Shown here piece by piece: positions 1 to 8,767 of a DNA stretch of 64,000 nt (position 1 is the stretch's first letter; each line of letters starts with the position of its first letter). Under the pieces are notes generated by a model. The model saw nothing but the letters and a program-made list of their open reading frames with translations. It had not been told where the DNA came from and made no database searches. The stretch is from Blastomonas aquatica (GTDB taxonomy: Bacteria > Pseudomonadota > Alphaproteobacteria > Sphingomonadales > Sphingomonadaceae). The stretch spans positions 434,001 through 498,000 of the forward strand of contig NZ_BMGD01000001.1 in NCBI RefSeq assembly GCF_014639875.1. The letters are read 5' to 3'. Position numbers and translations under genes: made by a program.

Positions 1-1
1 C

Positions 2-556
2 AAGGGCCAGCCCCCGCGCGAGGCACAGACCTACACTCGCAACGGTTCGTTCACGGTCAATGTCGATCGCGAAGTCGTCGACAGCACCGGCAACAAGGTC
101 CAGCTGCTGCCGGTCAACGCCGCCGGTCAGATCACATCTACCTCGGCCGCCGATATGTACGATTTCGTGCTGCCCGAAACGGACCCCACCGATCCGACTG
201 CGGTGCTGTCCAACATCACCATTGCCGATGACGGCATCGTCAGCGCGACCTATTCGAATGGCAACCAGTCGCGCGTCGGCGCGGTTGCCATGGCCAGCTT
301 TGCCGCGGTTGAAGGCTTGCGCCCGATCGGCGACTCGCATTGGCAGGCCACCGGTGTCTCGGGGGTCGCGCTGATCAACCAGGCCGGCAACGGCCCGTTG
401 GGCACCGTCCGCTCGGGTACGCTCGAAGCGGCGAATATCGATCTGACCGAAGAACTGGTGGGATTGATCGCAGCCCAGCGCAACTTCCAGGCGAATGCCA
501 AGGCGATCGAAACCGCCAACAACATGACGCAGGCCATCGTCAACCTGCGGAGCTGA
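2..556 (+). CDS. flgE: Flagellar hook protein FlgE, C-terminal part (5' end outside window)
   Basis: This is the last 184 codons of a flagellar hook protein; the gene begins before the window. The visible part has the hook-family block TYTRNGSFTVN near its start. It ends with the coiled-coil C-terminus shared by rod and hook proteins, ANIDLTEELVGLIAAQRNF, then ETANNMTQAIVNL. FlgE polymerises outside the outer membrane into the hook that joins rod to filament. It is the first gene of a co-directional block with flgF, 49 bp downstream. The C-terminus alone cannot fully separate FlgE from other axial proteins, but its position before flgF supports FlgE. Confidence 0.9.
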   Translation, partial: KGQPPREAQTYTRNGSFTVNVDREVVDSTGNKVQLLPVNAAGQITSTSAADMYDFVLPETDPTDPTAVLSNITIADDGIVSATYSNGNQSRVGAVAMASFAAVEGLRPIGDSHWQATGVSGVALINQAGNGPLGTVRSGTLEAANIDLTEELVGLIAAQRNFQANAKAIETANNMTQAIVNLRS

Positions 557-605
557 TAACCGCCTGATCGATTGATACTGAACCCCTCACACACGGTGCC
601 CTGAC

Positions 606-1349
606 ATGGACAAAATGATCCACATCAACCTCAAAGCCATGCAGGGCATCATGAACCGGCAGACGGCTATTGCCAACAACATGGCAAATGCCGATACCAC
701 CGGCTTTCGGGCCGAGATCATCAACGCCCGCGCCCTGTATGTTCAGGGCGATGGGCTCGACAGCCGCGCATCGACCAGCGAGGCGGTGATCGGCGCGGAC
801 ATGAATGGCGGCACGATCGAAAACACCGGCGGCACGCTGGACGTCGCGATCAACGGTGACGCGCTGCTGGCGGTCCAGGCCCCGGATGGCGCCGAAGCCT
901 ATACGCGGCGTGGTGATCTGGTGGTCAACGAAACCGGTCTGCTGACCACGGGCGATGGCCACCCGGTACTCGGCCAGAACGGCCCGATCACCCTGCCTTC
1001 TGCCGACAGGATCACAATCGCGTCGAACGGTGCGATCTCGATCGTTCCGGTCGGCGGTGACCCCGCCCAGCCGATCGAGGCCGGCCGGTTGAAGCTGGTC
1101 AGCCCGCAGGGCAGCGAAATCAAGAAAGGCCGCGACAACCTGTTCCGCGTGCCCGGCGATGGCGCGCTGCCCGATGACCCCGATGCCAGCGTGACCACAG
1201 GCGCGCTGGAGGGATCGAACGTCAACATGACCCAGTCGCTGGTCGACATGATCGAGGCCAGCCGCGCCTGGGAAACCCAGGTCAAGATGCTGACCACCGC
1301 CCAGGAAATGGACGAAAGCGGCGCACGCATCATGCAGCTGTCCGCTTGA
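606..1349 (+). CDS. flgF: Flagellar basal-body rod protein FlgF
   Basis: A 247-residue proximal rod protein, exported by the flagellar type III system. The N-terminus has the family pattern around residues 15-30 (GIMNRQTAIANNMANADTTGF). The C-terminus repeats the axial-protein helix (GALEGSNVNMTQSLVDMIEA). The length fits FlgF (about 240-250 residues). It lies directly upstream of flgG with a 22-bp gap, the usual flgF-flgG order, and the two proteins are paralogous. The ATG at 606 is used; the next in-frame ATG is three codons later. Confidence 0.93.
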   Translation: MDKMIHINLKAMQGIMNRQTAIANNMANADTTGFRAEIINARALYVQGDGLDSRASTSEAVIGADMNGGTIENTGGTLDVAINGDALLAVQAPDGAEAYTRRGDLVVNETGLLTTGDGHPVLGQNGPITLPSADRITIASNGAISIVPVGGDPAQPIEAGRLKLVSPQGSEIKKGRDNLFRVPGDGALPDDPDASVTTGALEGSNVNMTQSLVDMIEASRAWETQVKMLTTAQEMDESGARIMQLSA

Positions 1350-1371
1350 ACCGGAACGGAGTGAAAATAAG

Positions 1372-2163
1372 ATGAGCAACGGAGCCCTTCAGGTCGCCCG
1401 CACCGGGCTGGACGCGCAGAACACCAAGATGCGCGTCATCGCCAACAACCTGGCAAACGTGAACACCACCGGTTTCAAGCGCGACCGCGCCAATTTCGAG
1501 ACCTTGGCCTATCAGCAGCAGATCGCGCCGGGCGCCCGCGCCGATGCGCAGAACCGCTATGCCACCGGACTTTCGGTCGGCACCGGGGTCAAGGTTGCCG
1601 GCACCAGCCGCATCGACACCCAGGGTTCGGCCCAGATCACCAACAACGCGCTTGATCTGATGATCGAGGGCAACGGCTATTTTCAGGTCCAGCTGCCCGA
1701 TGGCACGTTCGCGTTCACCCGCGCGGGCAATTTCAACCAGACCGCAGAGGGCCTGCTGGTGACCCCCGAAGGCTTGCCGGTCATCCCCAACATCCAGGTA
1801 CCGCCAGGCGTCACCGGGATCACCATCGGTTCGGACGGCATGGTTTCGGCGACGCTTGCCGGCCAGCCCGAGCCCAGCGAGCTCGGCCAGATCGAGATTG
1901 CCAGCTTCGTCAATCCGGCCGGCCTTCAGTCGCTGGGCAACAACCTGCTTGCGCAGACCGCCGCCAGCGGCCCGCCCGTCACGGGTGCCGCCGGGCTCGA
2001 AGGTCGCGGCACGCTGCGCCAGGGCGCGCTGGAAGGGTCGAACGTCAACATCGTCGAGGAACTCGTCGACATGATCGAGACCCAGCGTGCCTATGAGGTC
2101 AATTCCAAGATGATCTCGGCCACCGACGAAATGCTCCAGTTCGCCAACCAGCAGATGGGTTGA
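1372..2163 (+). CDS. flgG: Flagellar basal-body rod protein FlgG (distal rod)
   Basis: A 263-residue distal rod protein. The N-terminus carries ARTGLDAQNTKMRVIANNLANVNTTGFK in overlapping blocks typical of FlgG, and the C-terminus ends GALEGSNVNIVEELVDMI, then AYEVNSKMI and the terminal NQQMG. The length is the usual 260-263 residues. A purine-rich stretch (acggagtg) precedes the ATG. flgH starts 7 bp after the stop. FlgG forms the drive-shaft segment inside the L and P rings encoded next. Confidence 0.95.
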   Translation: MSNGALQVARTGLDAQNTKMRVIANNLANVNTTGFKRDRANFETLAYQQQIAPGARADAQNRYATGLSVGTGVKVAGTSRIDTQGSAQITNNALDLMIEGNGYFQVQLPDGTFAFTRAGNFNQTAEGLLVTPEGLPVIPNIQVPPGVTGITIGSDGMVSATLAGQPEPSELGQIEIASFVNPAGLQSLGNNLLAQTAASGPPVTGAAGLEGRGTLRQGALEGSNVNIVEELVDMIETQRAYEVNSKMISATDEMLQFANQQMG

Positions 2164-2170
2164 TCGATAA

Positions 2171-3010
2171 ATGACCCGTATTTCCGATATCGCACCGCTC
2201 AATCCTCCCCGGAACGGAGAGGCGGACCGCGCTGCGCAGCAGCGTGGTGGAGGGGAAGCCGGATTGTGCTTCCCTTCGCCAAATCTGCAACCTCGCATCC
2301 CCTCCACCGCTTCGCGGTCCCCCTCCCCGTTCCGGGGAGGACTTGTCGCCACCATCGCGCTCTCGCTCATGATCAGCGCCTCGCCCGCTTACGCGCGCAA
2401 GAAGAAACCGCCGATTCAGCCGGATCCCGATTACGCGCCGACATTGTCGATGCCGCTTCCGGCACCTGCTGTGCCCAACGGCGCGATCTTCCAGGCGAGC
2501 AACGGATACTCCGCACTCACCAGCGGCGCGCGCGCCGGCATGGTGGGCGACATTCTGACGATCGCGCTGGTCGAACGTACCCAGGCGGTGAAGTCCAATG
2601 GTGCCAACACCGATCGCAACGGCAGCATCGGCATCACCCCGCCTGCGACCGGACCGCTGAGTTTCTTCAACCCCAGCGACATCGGCATGGGCGGCAACAC
2701 CAGCTTCCAGGGTACCGGAACCGCGCAGCAGTCCAACTCGCTGCAGGGTCAGGTCACCGTCACGATTGCCGAGGTTTATCCCAACGGCACGATGCTGGTG
2801 CGCGGCGAAAAGCTGATCAGCCTCAACCGCGGCTCGGAGCACATCCGCTTCAGCGGCATCGTCCGCGCGATCGATATCGGTCCGGAAAACGTCATTCCCT
2901 CCTCGCGCGTCGCCAACGCCCAGATCATCTATGGCGGCACCGGGGAGATCGCGCGCGCCAGCCAGAAGGGCTGGCTGCAGCGCTTCTTTGAAATCGTCAG
3001 TCCGTTTTAA
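2171..3010 (+). CDS. flgH: Flagellar L-ring protein FlgH, with a repeat element in its signal-peptide region
   Basis: A 279-residue precursor of the outer-membrane L-ring subunit. The mature part has FlgH features: GARAGMVGDILTIALVERT, QGQVTVTIAEVYPNGTMLVRGEK, then EHIRFSGIVRAIDI and the ending GWLQRFFE. The hydrophobic core of the signal peptide (LVATIALSLMISASPAYA) begins only at about residue 58. Residues 12-57 are encoded by a palindromic repeat at 2204-2340 that keeps the frame open. Without it, a normal short signal peptide would start with MTRISDIA. An ATG at 2369 is in frame but lies at the end of the hydrophobic core, so it would destroy the signal. E. coli FlgH is a lipoprotein; no lipobox cysteine is present near the predicted cleavage site here. 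Confidence 0.88.
   Translation: MTRISDIAPLNPPRNGEADRAAQQRGGGEAGLCFPSPNLQPRIPSTASRSPSPFRGGLVATIALSLMISASPAYARKKKPPIQPDPDYAPTLSMPLPAPAVPNGAIFQASNGYSALTSGARAGMVGDILTIALVERTQAVKSNGANTDRNGSIGITPPATGPLSFFNPSDIGMGGNTSFQGTGTAQQSNSLQGQVTVTIAEVYPNGTMLVRGEKLISLNRGSEHIRFSGIVRAIDIGPENVIPSSRVANAQIIYGGTGEIARASQKGWLQRFFEIVSPF
2204..2340. repeat. Palindromic repeat element inside flgH
   Basis: A 137-bp inverted-repeat element. The left arm begins CCTCCCCGGAACGG at 2204 and the right arm ends CCGTTCCGGGGAGG at 2340. The inner arms also pair (GGACCGCG near 2224 with CGCGGTCC near 2312, and GTGGAGGGG near 2246 with CCCCTCCAC near 2298). About 40 unpaired bases sit in the centre. It lies wholly inside the flgH reading frame. 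No coding function of its own is apparent; it looks like a miniature palindromic element of the kind scattered between genes in sphingomonads. Confidence 0.85.
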
Positions 3011-3021
3011 AGGCACCTGAT

Positions 3022-4140
3022 ATGACCCGTCCCCTCACCAATATGGTCCGCACGATGCTGGCGCTGGCGCTTTTGCTGCTTGCAGCCGCGCAGCCCGCGC
3101 ACGCCGAGCGGATCAAGGATCTGGGTGCGTTCCAGGGCCTGCGTGTCAACCAGCTGACCGGCTACGGTATCGTCGTGGGCCTTCCCGGCACCGGCGATGA
3201 CAATCTGCAATATGCAACGCTTGGCATGCGCGGGATCACCAACCGCTTTGGCCTCTCGCTCCCACCCGGCCTCAACCCGGCCACGCGCAACGCCGCTGCT
3301 GTCATGGTCACCGCCGAGCTGCCCCCGATGGCCAAGCCGGGCCAGCGTCTGGACGTCACCGTCTCTGCGATCGGCCAGGCCAAGTCGCTGCGCGGCGGCA
3401 CGCTGATCATGATGCCGCTACAGGGCGCAGACGGCCAGATCTATGCCATGGCGCAGGGCAACCTTGCCGTGGGCGGCCTGGGTGTCACCGGGGCGGACGG
3501 GTCGAACACCGTCGTCAACATCCCTTCGGTCGGCCGTATCGCAGCAGGTGCCACGGTTGAACGCGCGGTCGATACCGGTTTCGACCAGACCCCGTATCTG
3601 CTCTTCAACCTGGCCGATGCAGACCTCACCACCGCGATGCGTGTTGCCGATGCGATCAACAGCCAGTTCGGCTATGCGCTCGCGGTGGCCAACGATGCCG
3701 TCTCGGTGCGCATCGCTGCGCCCGTCACGCCGCAGGAGCGGGTGATGATGATGTCCCGTATCGAGAACATTCCGGTGACCCCGGCAGAGGCCCCCGCAAA
3801 AGTAATTGTTAACGCGCGGACCGGTACGGTCGTTATCAACGGTGCAGTGCGGATCGGCTCTGCGGCGGTCAGCCATGGCAAATTGACCGTGAAGGTGCAG
3901 GAAGCGCCAACCGTCGTGCAACCTGCGCCGTTCAGCCAGGGCCAGACGGCTGTCGAACAGCGCAGCCAGATAGAGATCGAAGAACAGACCAACCCGGCGT
4001 TCGAGATCACAAAAGGTGCAAACTTGTCGGAGATCGTCGAAACCATCAATGCCATCGGTGCATCGCCCAGTGATCTGGCTGCGATCCTGGAAGCGTTGAA
4101 GCAGGCCGGCGCCCTGAAGGCGGAGCTGGTGATCCTGTGA
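3022..4140 (+). CDS. flgI: Flagellar P-ring protein FlgI
   Basis: A 372-residue periplasmic P-ring subunit. Residues 1-28 form a Sec signal peptide (hydrophobic core LALALLLLAAAQPAHA, cleavage before ERIKDL). The mature start ERIKDLGAFQGLRVNQLTGYG and the block GLPGTGDDNLQYATLGMRG are diagnostic of FlgI. The C-terminus (LSEIVETINAIGASPSDLAAILEALKQAGAL) is the conserved family ending. The next gene overlaps its stop by 4 bp, showing translational coupling. Confidence 0.96.
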   Translation: MTRPLTNMVRTMLALALLLLAAAQPAHAERIKDLGAFQGLRVNQLTGYGIVVGLPGTGDDNLQYATLGMRGITNRFGLSLPPGLNPATRNAAAVMVTAELPPMAKPGQRLDVTVSAIGQAKSLRGGTLIMMPLQGADGQIYAMAQGNLAVGGLGVTGADGSNTVVNIPSVGRIAAGATVERAVDTGFDQTPYLLFNLADADLTTAMRVADAINSQFGYALAVANDAVSVRIAAPVTPQERVMMMSRIENIPVTPAEAPAKVIVNARTGTVVINGAVRIGSAAVSHGKLTVKVQEAPTVVQPAPFSQGQTAVEQRSQIEIEEQTNPAFEITKGANLSEIVETINAIGASPSDLAAILEALKQAGALKAELVIL

Positions 4141-4496
4141 CCGTGATGCCCGCCTCTGCCGCTTTCGCTCTGGCCCGCACCAGTGCACCGCTGCCGCTCG
4201 GCAGGCAGGCGGCGACGGCTGCTGCAGCGGTCCAGGATACCGCGGGTGCAGGTAGCCAGAGCCAGGCCCGCGAGGCCGAACTGCGCAAGGCGGCAGAATC
4301 GTTCGAAGCGATTTTCCTGCGCCAGATGATCGGCACGATGCGCAGCGCGACCAAGGGCGATCCGCTGATGGGTTCCGATGCGGGAGACCAGTTCCGCGAC
4401 CTGATGGATGCCCGGCTGGCAGACGACATGGCCGACAAACAGAGCTTTGGCATCGCTGAAATGGTGCTCAAGCAGTTCGGGATGGATAAGCCATGA
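4137..4496 (+). CDS. flgJ: Rod-binding protein FlgJ, muramidase-less form
   Basis: A 119-residue protein corresponding only to the N-terminal rod-binding domain of FlgJ. The block AESFEAIFLRQMIGTMR and the ending FGIAEMVLKQF are characteristic. The C-terminal peptidoglycan hydrolase domain found in enteric FlgJ is absent, as is usual in alphaproteobacteria. Another enzyme must therefore open the wall during rod assembly. A GTG start at 4137 overlaps the flgI stop (GTGA); an ATG at 4146 is the alternative. Its own stop overlaps the flgK start (ATGA). Confidence 0.88.
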   Translation: MTVMPASAAFALARTSAPLPLGRQAATAAAAVQDTAGAGSQSQAREAELRKAAESFEAIFLRQMIGTMRSATKGDPLMGSDAGDQFRDLMDARLADDMADKQSFGIAEMVLKQFGMDKP

Positions 4497-5824
4497 GCGA
4501 TCTGCTCTCAATCGGCCGGTCGGGCCTGAAGGCCTATGCAAGGTCGATGGAAACCGTGTCGCACAACATTGCGAACGCGGAAAACCCCGACTACGTGCGG
4601 CGTAGCACCCTGCTTTCCGATGCGACCGTATCCGGCAAGCTCAACCCGTTATACGCCAACCAGTCCGGGCTTAACGGCGTCCGCATCGTCAGCACCACGC
4701 GGTCGTCGGATGACTTTCTCGAAACCCAGGTCCGCCAGACGGGCGCGTCGCGGATCCGCACCGAAATCCAGACAGGCTGGATGGAGCGGATCGAAACCAA
4801 TCTTAACAACGCCGGGTCGAATGTCGGCACGCGGCTCAACAGCTTTTTCGGTCGGGGTGAGGAGCTTGCCGCGGCCCCGTTCGATAACGCGTTGAGGCTG
4901 ACCTTCGTCGCAGAGATCGATGCTGTCGTCGATTCCTTCAAACGCACCTCGCGCAATCTGCAACTGACATCCGAACAGGTGGTCCAGACCGCCGAACTCG
5001 ACGCGCTGACGCTCAATTCGGCACTGAACAATCTCAACGAACTCAACCTCAACATTACCCGCACCCCGGTTGGTACCGATGCGCATGCAGGGTTGCTTGA
5101 TGCCCGCGACTCGATGCTCGCGGTCATCACCGAGAAGCTCGATGCGACCATTTCGCTGTCTGGCAACGGAACGGCCACAGTCACTTATGATGGGCAGACG
5201 CTCGCCGGGGTGAACATCGCAGCCGAAGTTACGGTGGCCACGAATGCCGACGGTAGCCTCGGAATTCTGATCAATGGCAACCCGGCCCGCAGCCCCAGCA
5301 ACGGTTCGCTGGCAGGGCTGAGCCGCGCCGGTTCGACCGTGCAGACCCGGATAGCCGAGATTGAAGCCCTGGCGCGCCAGTTCGTTGATGATGTCAACGC
5401 TTGGAACGCCAATGGCGTGACAGCCGCCGGTACGCCAGGACCGCCACTTGTCACGATGACCGGCGGCGTTGCGACGCTGGCGACGACAACATCCGCGATT
5501 GCTGACATCGCTGCGGCCAGCGCCGATGGCACGCCTAATGGAAATTTGCTGAAGCTGACCGGCCTGCGCACCACCGATGGCGTTGAAACACGCTGGAACA
5601 ATTTCATGGCGGGCCATGCCACCGCGCTGGCCTCGATCCGCAGCGAAGCGGCAGCCGCCAGCGCATTGGACAGCAGCGCGCGCAAGCAGCGCGACAGCGT
5701 GTCGCTGGTCGAGCTCGACCGCGAAGCTGCCGACCTGATCCGCCTGCAGCAGGCCTATGAGGCTTCAGCACGGGTTATCCAGGTTGCGCGTGAGGCGCTG
5801 CAATCCATTCTATCGATTTTTTGA
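4493..5824 (+). CDS. flgK: Flagellar hook-associated protein 1 FlgK
   Basis: A 443-residue hook-filament junction protein. The N-terminus LLSIGRSGLKAYARSMETVSHNIANAENPDYVRR is the standard FlgK start. The C-terminus DREAADLIRLQQAYEASARVIQ, then ALQSILSIF matches the family ending. It is shorter than the 547-residue E. coli protein; the missing part is in the variable middle domain. The start overlaps the flgJ stop by 4 bp and flgL follows after 17 bp. Confidence 0.95.
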   Translation: MSDLLSIGRSGLKAYARSMETVSHNIANAENPDYVRRSTLLSDATVSGKLNPLYANQSGLNGVRIVSTTRSSDDFLETQVRQTGASRIRTEIQTGWMERIETNLNNAGSNVGTRLNSFFGRGEELAAAPFDNALRLTFVAEIDAVVDSFKRTSRNLQLTSEQVVQTAELDALTLNSALNNLNELNLNITRTPVGTDAHAGLLDARDSMLAVITEKLDATISLSGNGTATVTYDGQTLAGVNIAAEVTVATNADGSLGILINGNPARSPSNGSLAGLSRAGSTVQTRIAEIEALARQFVDDVNAWNANGVTAAGTPGPPLVTMTGGVATLATTTSAIADIAAASADGTPNGNLLKLTGLRTTDGVETRWNNFMAGHATALASIRSEAAAASALDSSARKQRDSVSLVELDREAADLIRLQQAYEASARVIQVAREALQSILSIF

Positions 5825-5841
5825 GGACGGGATAAGCTAAG

Positions 5842-6693
5842 ATGGTCCAGTCAGTGAACCGCTATCGTGCGCCGGAGGCTGTGTCGCAGCAGATCCTGCT
5901 GAGCCAGCTGATCGCCAAGCAGCAGGCGCTGGTCGGTGGCGAAAGCCGTATCGCCAACCCGTCGAACGATCCCAAGGCTTGGCTTGAGGTCGCCAACATC
6001 TCGCGCTTTCAGTCTGACGAAAATGCGTGGACCCAGAACCTGGGCCGCGCGGAGACCCGATCGAGCCAGGCAGAGGCCAGCCTCAACACCATCGTCAGCG
6101 GATTGATCCGCACGCGCGAGCTTCTGCTCCAGGGCAATTCGGGCACGCTTGCGCCCTCCGATCCGGAGTCGCTGGCGCTTGAGGTCGAAGGGATCGCGTC
6201 CGATTTCCGCGATGCGCTCAATCAGCGAGACAATTATGGTGGCCAGCTGTTCGGCAGCGGACCGCCGATCCGCGTTCCGATCAGCGATGGCCGCACCACG
6301 GTGGCTTCGCCCAATATGGATGCGGTGCAGGAAGACATCCCCATCTCAGGCGGTGCGACAGCCACGCTTGATCAGATCATGGCCGCTACGGCCGAAGCTA
6401 TTCGCAATGGCAATGGTGCCGACCGTGGCGACCAGCTGACCGCACTTGATGGTGCGCTGGACAGGATCACGCAGCTGCTGACCCGCCAGGGTGTGGTCCG
6501 CAGCACGCTGGAGGCGACCCGCGACCAGCTCGATCAGAGCAAACTGTCGCTCGCTGGGCGCAAATCGGAATTGTCTGACGCCAATGTTACCGAGGCACTG
6601 ACCCGGCTGCAGACGCTAATGACGAATCTGCAGGCAACGCAGGCGGTCTATGGCAAGGTGTCGCAGCAAACGCTGTTCGACTATCTGCGTTAA
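5842..6693 (+). CDS. flgL: Flagellar hook-associated protein 3 FlgL
   Basis: A 283-residue flagellin-like junction protein. The N-terminal helix includes ESRIANPSNDPKAWLEVANI, matching the flagellin/FlgL 'NPSDDP' block. The C-terminal helix includes LSDANVTEALTRLQTLMTNLQATQAVYGKVSQQTLFDYL. FlgL sits between FlgK and the filament. It is the last gene of the hook-rod cluster. A 136-bp gap containing an AT-rich stretch (after the stop, around 6694-6727) separates it from motA. Confidence 0.93.
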   Translation: MVQSVNRYRAPEAVSQQILLSQLIAKQQALVGGESRIANPSNDPKAWLEVANISRFQSDENAWTQNLGRAETRSSQAEASLNTIVSGLIRTRELLLQGNSGTLAPSDPESLALEVEGIASDFRDALNQRDNYGGQLFGSGPPIRVPISDGRTTVASPNMDAVQEDIPISGGATATLDQIMAATAEAIRNGNGADRGDQLTALDGALDRITQLLTRQGVVRSTLEATRDQLDQSKLSLAGRKSELSDANVTEALTRLQTLMTNLQATQAVYGKVSQQTLFDYLR

Positions 6694-6829
6694 CAAAAAT
6701 CCTTTTTTATTAACCCTATTTAGCGCTTAACCACGACCAGCCAAAGCCGTTCTACGATCTGTAAGGGCCGATTTGTGGCCTCATTGCGTCACCTTTCGTG
6801 ATGCGATTAATCGGATCGAGGGAAACGCC

Positions 6830-7693
6830 ATGTTCGCTGCAATCGGCTTTGTCGTCCTGATCGCCATGGTGTTTGGCGGTTTCATCATCGCCGGGGGCAG
6901 CATGGGCGTCATCCTGCACGCTCTGCCGCTGGAAATGATGATCATCGGCGGTGCAGCGGCAGGCTCACTTCTCATCGGAAATTCCGGATCGCACATCAAG
7001 GCGATCGGCGGTGGCGTCATAACCGCATTCAAGGGATCGAAGTACAAGAAGCAGGATTTCCTCGATTGCATCTTCCTGGTCTCCAAGCTGATGAAGATGT
7101 TGCGCACCGAAGGCCCCGTGGCGCTTGAGCCGCACATCGAGGATCCTTCGAGCTCGCCGGTGTTTTCCGAATATCCCGCACTGCTCAAAGATTCGACGCT
7201 GATCCATCTGATCTGCGATTCCCTGCGGCTGGTGGTCGTGTCGTCAGGTCAGCTCGATCCGCATGCAGTGGAAGATGTCGTCGATCAGGCGATCAAGACG
7301 CACCATCATGAAGCCATTGCCCCTGCCGACGGCCTGCAGAACCTGGCCGACGCACTTCCCGCGCTGGGCATCGTCGCGGCCGTTCTGGGGATCGTCAAGA
7401 CCATGGGCTCGATCGATCAGCCGCCTGCTATTCTGGGTGAAATGATCGGATCGGCGCTGGTGGGTACCTTTCTGGGGATTTTCCTGGCTTATGGGCTGGT
7501 CGGCCCGCTCGCCAACCGTTGCCGCCAGGTGATCGATGCCGATGGCGCGATGTATCACGTCGCCAAGCAGATCATCATCGCATCGCTGCATGGTCATCCG
7601 CAGCCACTGGTGATCGAAGCCGCCCGCTCGAGCCTGGGCCACGCCAACCAGCCGACGTTCGCCGACGTGTTCGACGGCATGCGGGGTCGTTAA
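6830..7693 (+). CDS. motA: Flagellar motor stator protein MotA
   Basis: A 287-residue inner-membrane stator subunit, close to the 295 residues of E. coli MotA. It starts with a membrane helix (FAAIGFVVLIAMVFGGFIIAG) and continues with the second helix LEMMIIGGAAAGSLLIG. The conserved cytoplasmic loop is present, as are the C-terminal helices (LGIVAAVLGIVKTMG, LVGTFLGIFLAYGLVGPLA). With MotB it forms the proton channel that drives rotation. The start at 6830 was chosen because GAGGGAAA precedes it at good spacing; the open frame extends upstream to 6773 without a ribosome site. motB begins 3 bp after the stop. Confidence 0.95.
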   Translation: MFAAIGFVVLIAMVFGGFIIAGGSMGVILHALPLEMMIIGGAAAGSLLIGNSGSHIKAIGGGVITAFKGSKYKKQDFLDCIFLVSKLMKMLRTEGPVALEPHIEDPSSSPVFSEYPALLKDSTLIHLICDSLRLVVVSSGQLDPHAVEDVVDQAIKTHHHEAIAPADGLQNLADALPALGIVAAVLGIVKTMGSIDQPPAILGEMIGSALVGTFLGIFLAYGLVGPLANRCRQVIDADGAMYHVAKQIIIASLHGHPQPLVIEAARSSLGHANQPTFADVFDGMRGR

Positions 7694-7696
7694 GCC

Positions 7697-8665
7697 ATGG
7701 CCGCCAAGCGCAAGCCCGATCCGGTCGAGAACGTTCGCCCGATCATCGTAAAAAAGATCATCCAGGAGGCGCATGGCGGTCATCACGGTGGCGCTTGGAA
7801 GGTGGCGTATGCCGACTTCGTGACCGCGATGATGGCGTTCTTCCTTTTGATGTGGCTGCTTGGCGCCACCGAGGAAAAGGACCGCAAGGCGATTGCAGAC
7901 TATTTTGCACCCACGATGGTGCAACTGAAGAATGGCAGCGCGGGCACCAACGGCCTGTTCGGCGGGGAATCAATTGTCGCGCGCGATCATTATGCCAAAC
8001 AGGCATCACAGACCGGCACCCGCGCGATCACCGTGCCGCAGGACGCCACCGGCACCAATGATGACAGGGGCAAGGCCGCGCGCAGCGCGCAGCAGGCGCA
8101 GTTCGAACAGCTCAAGAAAGAGATCGAACAGCGGCTCGAGGCTCGCAAGGACCTGCAGAAGCTGATGAAGAACGTGCGCTTCACCGACACGCGTGAAGGC
8201 CTGCGCATCGATCTGGTCGATGAAGCCGACTTCAGCATGTTTGCGCTCTCCACCGATAGCCTGGTGCCCAAGGCCGCCGAACTGCTGCGCGAGGTTGCCC
8301 AGGTGATCAATGACATGCCCAACCCGGTGATCATCCGCGGCCATACCGACGCGCTGCCATACGCTTCGGGCAAGACGATGAACAACTGGATGCTCTCGAC
8401 CGCGCGTGCCGAAGCGACCCGCAAGGCGCTGGTGGTGGGTGGTATAGACGCCAGCAAGGTTGCCCGCATCGAAGGCGTTGCCGACAGGGAGCCATTCAAT
8501 CCGCAGGACCGCAACGACCCCGCCAACCGCCGTATGTCGATCACGCTGGCGTTCACCAGCGGTGCGACGGGCCAGTCGAGCGAACCGCTACCCGGCAGCT
8601 CGGGCGGATCGACTGCGCCTGCCCTGCCGCCCAGACCGGTTCCCGCGCCGCTACCGAAGAAGTAG
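7697..8665 (+). CDS. motB: Flagellar motor stator protein MotB
   Basis: A 322-residue stator protein. The single N-terminal membrane helix contains AYADFVTAMMAFFLLMWLL, where Asp40 is the predicted proton-carrying residue. A coiled segment rich in Glu/Lys (about residues 130-160) follows. Then comes an OmpA-like peptidoglycan-binding domain with IIRGHTDALPY and NRRMSITL. The C-terminal tail is rich in Pro, Ser and Gly. The gene is coupled to motA with a 3-bp gap and ends the motility block; a palindromic repeat follows. Confidence 0.95.
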   Translation: MAAKRKPDPVENVRPIIVKKIIQEAHGGHHGGAWKVAYADFVTAMMAFFLLMWLLGATEEKDRKAIADYFAPTMVQLKNGSAGTNGLFGGESIVARDHYAKQASQTGTRAITVPQDATGTNDDRGKAARSAQQAQFEQLKKEIEQRLEARKDLQKLMKNVRFTDTREGLRIDLVDEADFSMFALSTDSLVPKAAELLREVAQVINDMPNPVIIRGHTDALPYASGKTMNNWMLSTARAEATRKALVVGGIDASKVARIEGVADREPFNPQDRNDPANRRMSITLAFTSGATGQSSEPLPGSSGGSTAPALPPRPVPAPLPKK

Positions 8666-8680
8666 GGTAAACCAACGCCG

Positions 8681-8755
8681 TTCTCCGGCGAAAGCCTGAG
8701 CCCAGGAGCCGGGTTGCACTGCGGTCGCCCTGGATTCCGGCTTTCGCCGGAAAAC
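8681..8755. repeat. Palindromic intergenic repeat between motB and the DUF815 ATPase
   Basis: The arms TCCGGCGAAAGCC (8684-8696) and GGCTTTCGCCGGA (8739-8751) are perfectly complementary over 13 bp, with a weaker inner match (CCCAGG / CCCTGG). The element lies between two convergent genes, where it could fold as a transcript hairpin for both. The sequence resembles the REP-like 'CCGGCGAAAGCCGG' units common in proteobacterial genomes. Confidence 0.75.
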
Positions 8756-8767
8756 GCATACGGCGCG

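Noticed and set aside
6748-6774. A sigma-28-type flagellar promoter before motA
   Set aside because: GCCGATTT at 6767-6774 resembles the -10 box, but no matching -35 box lies at the right spacing. The call was not supported.
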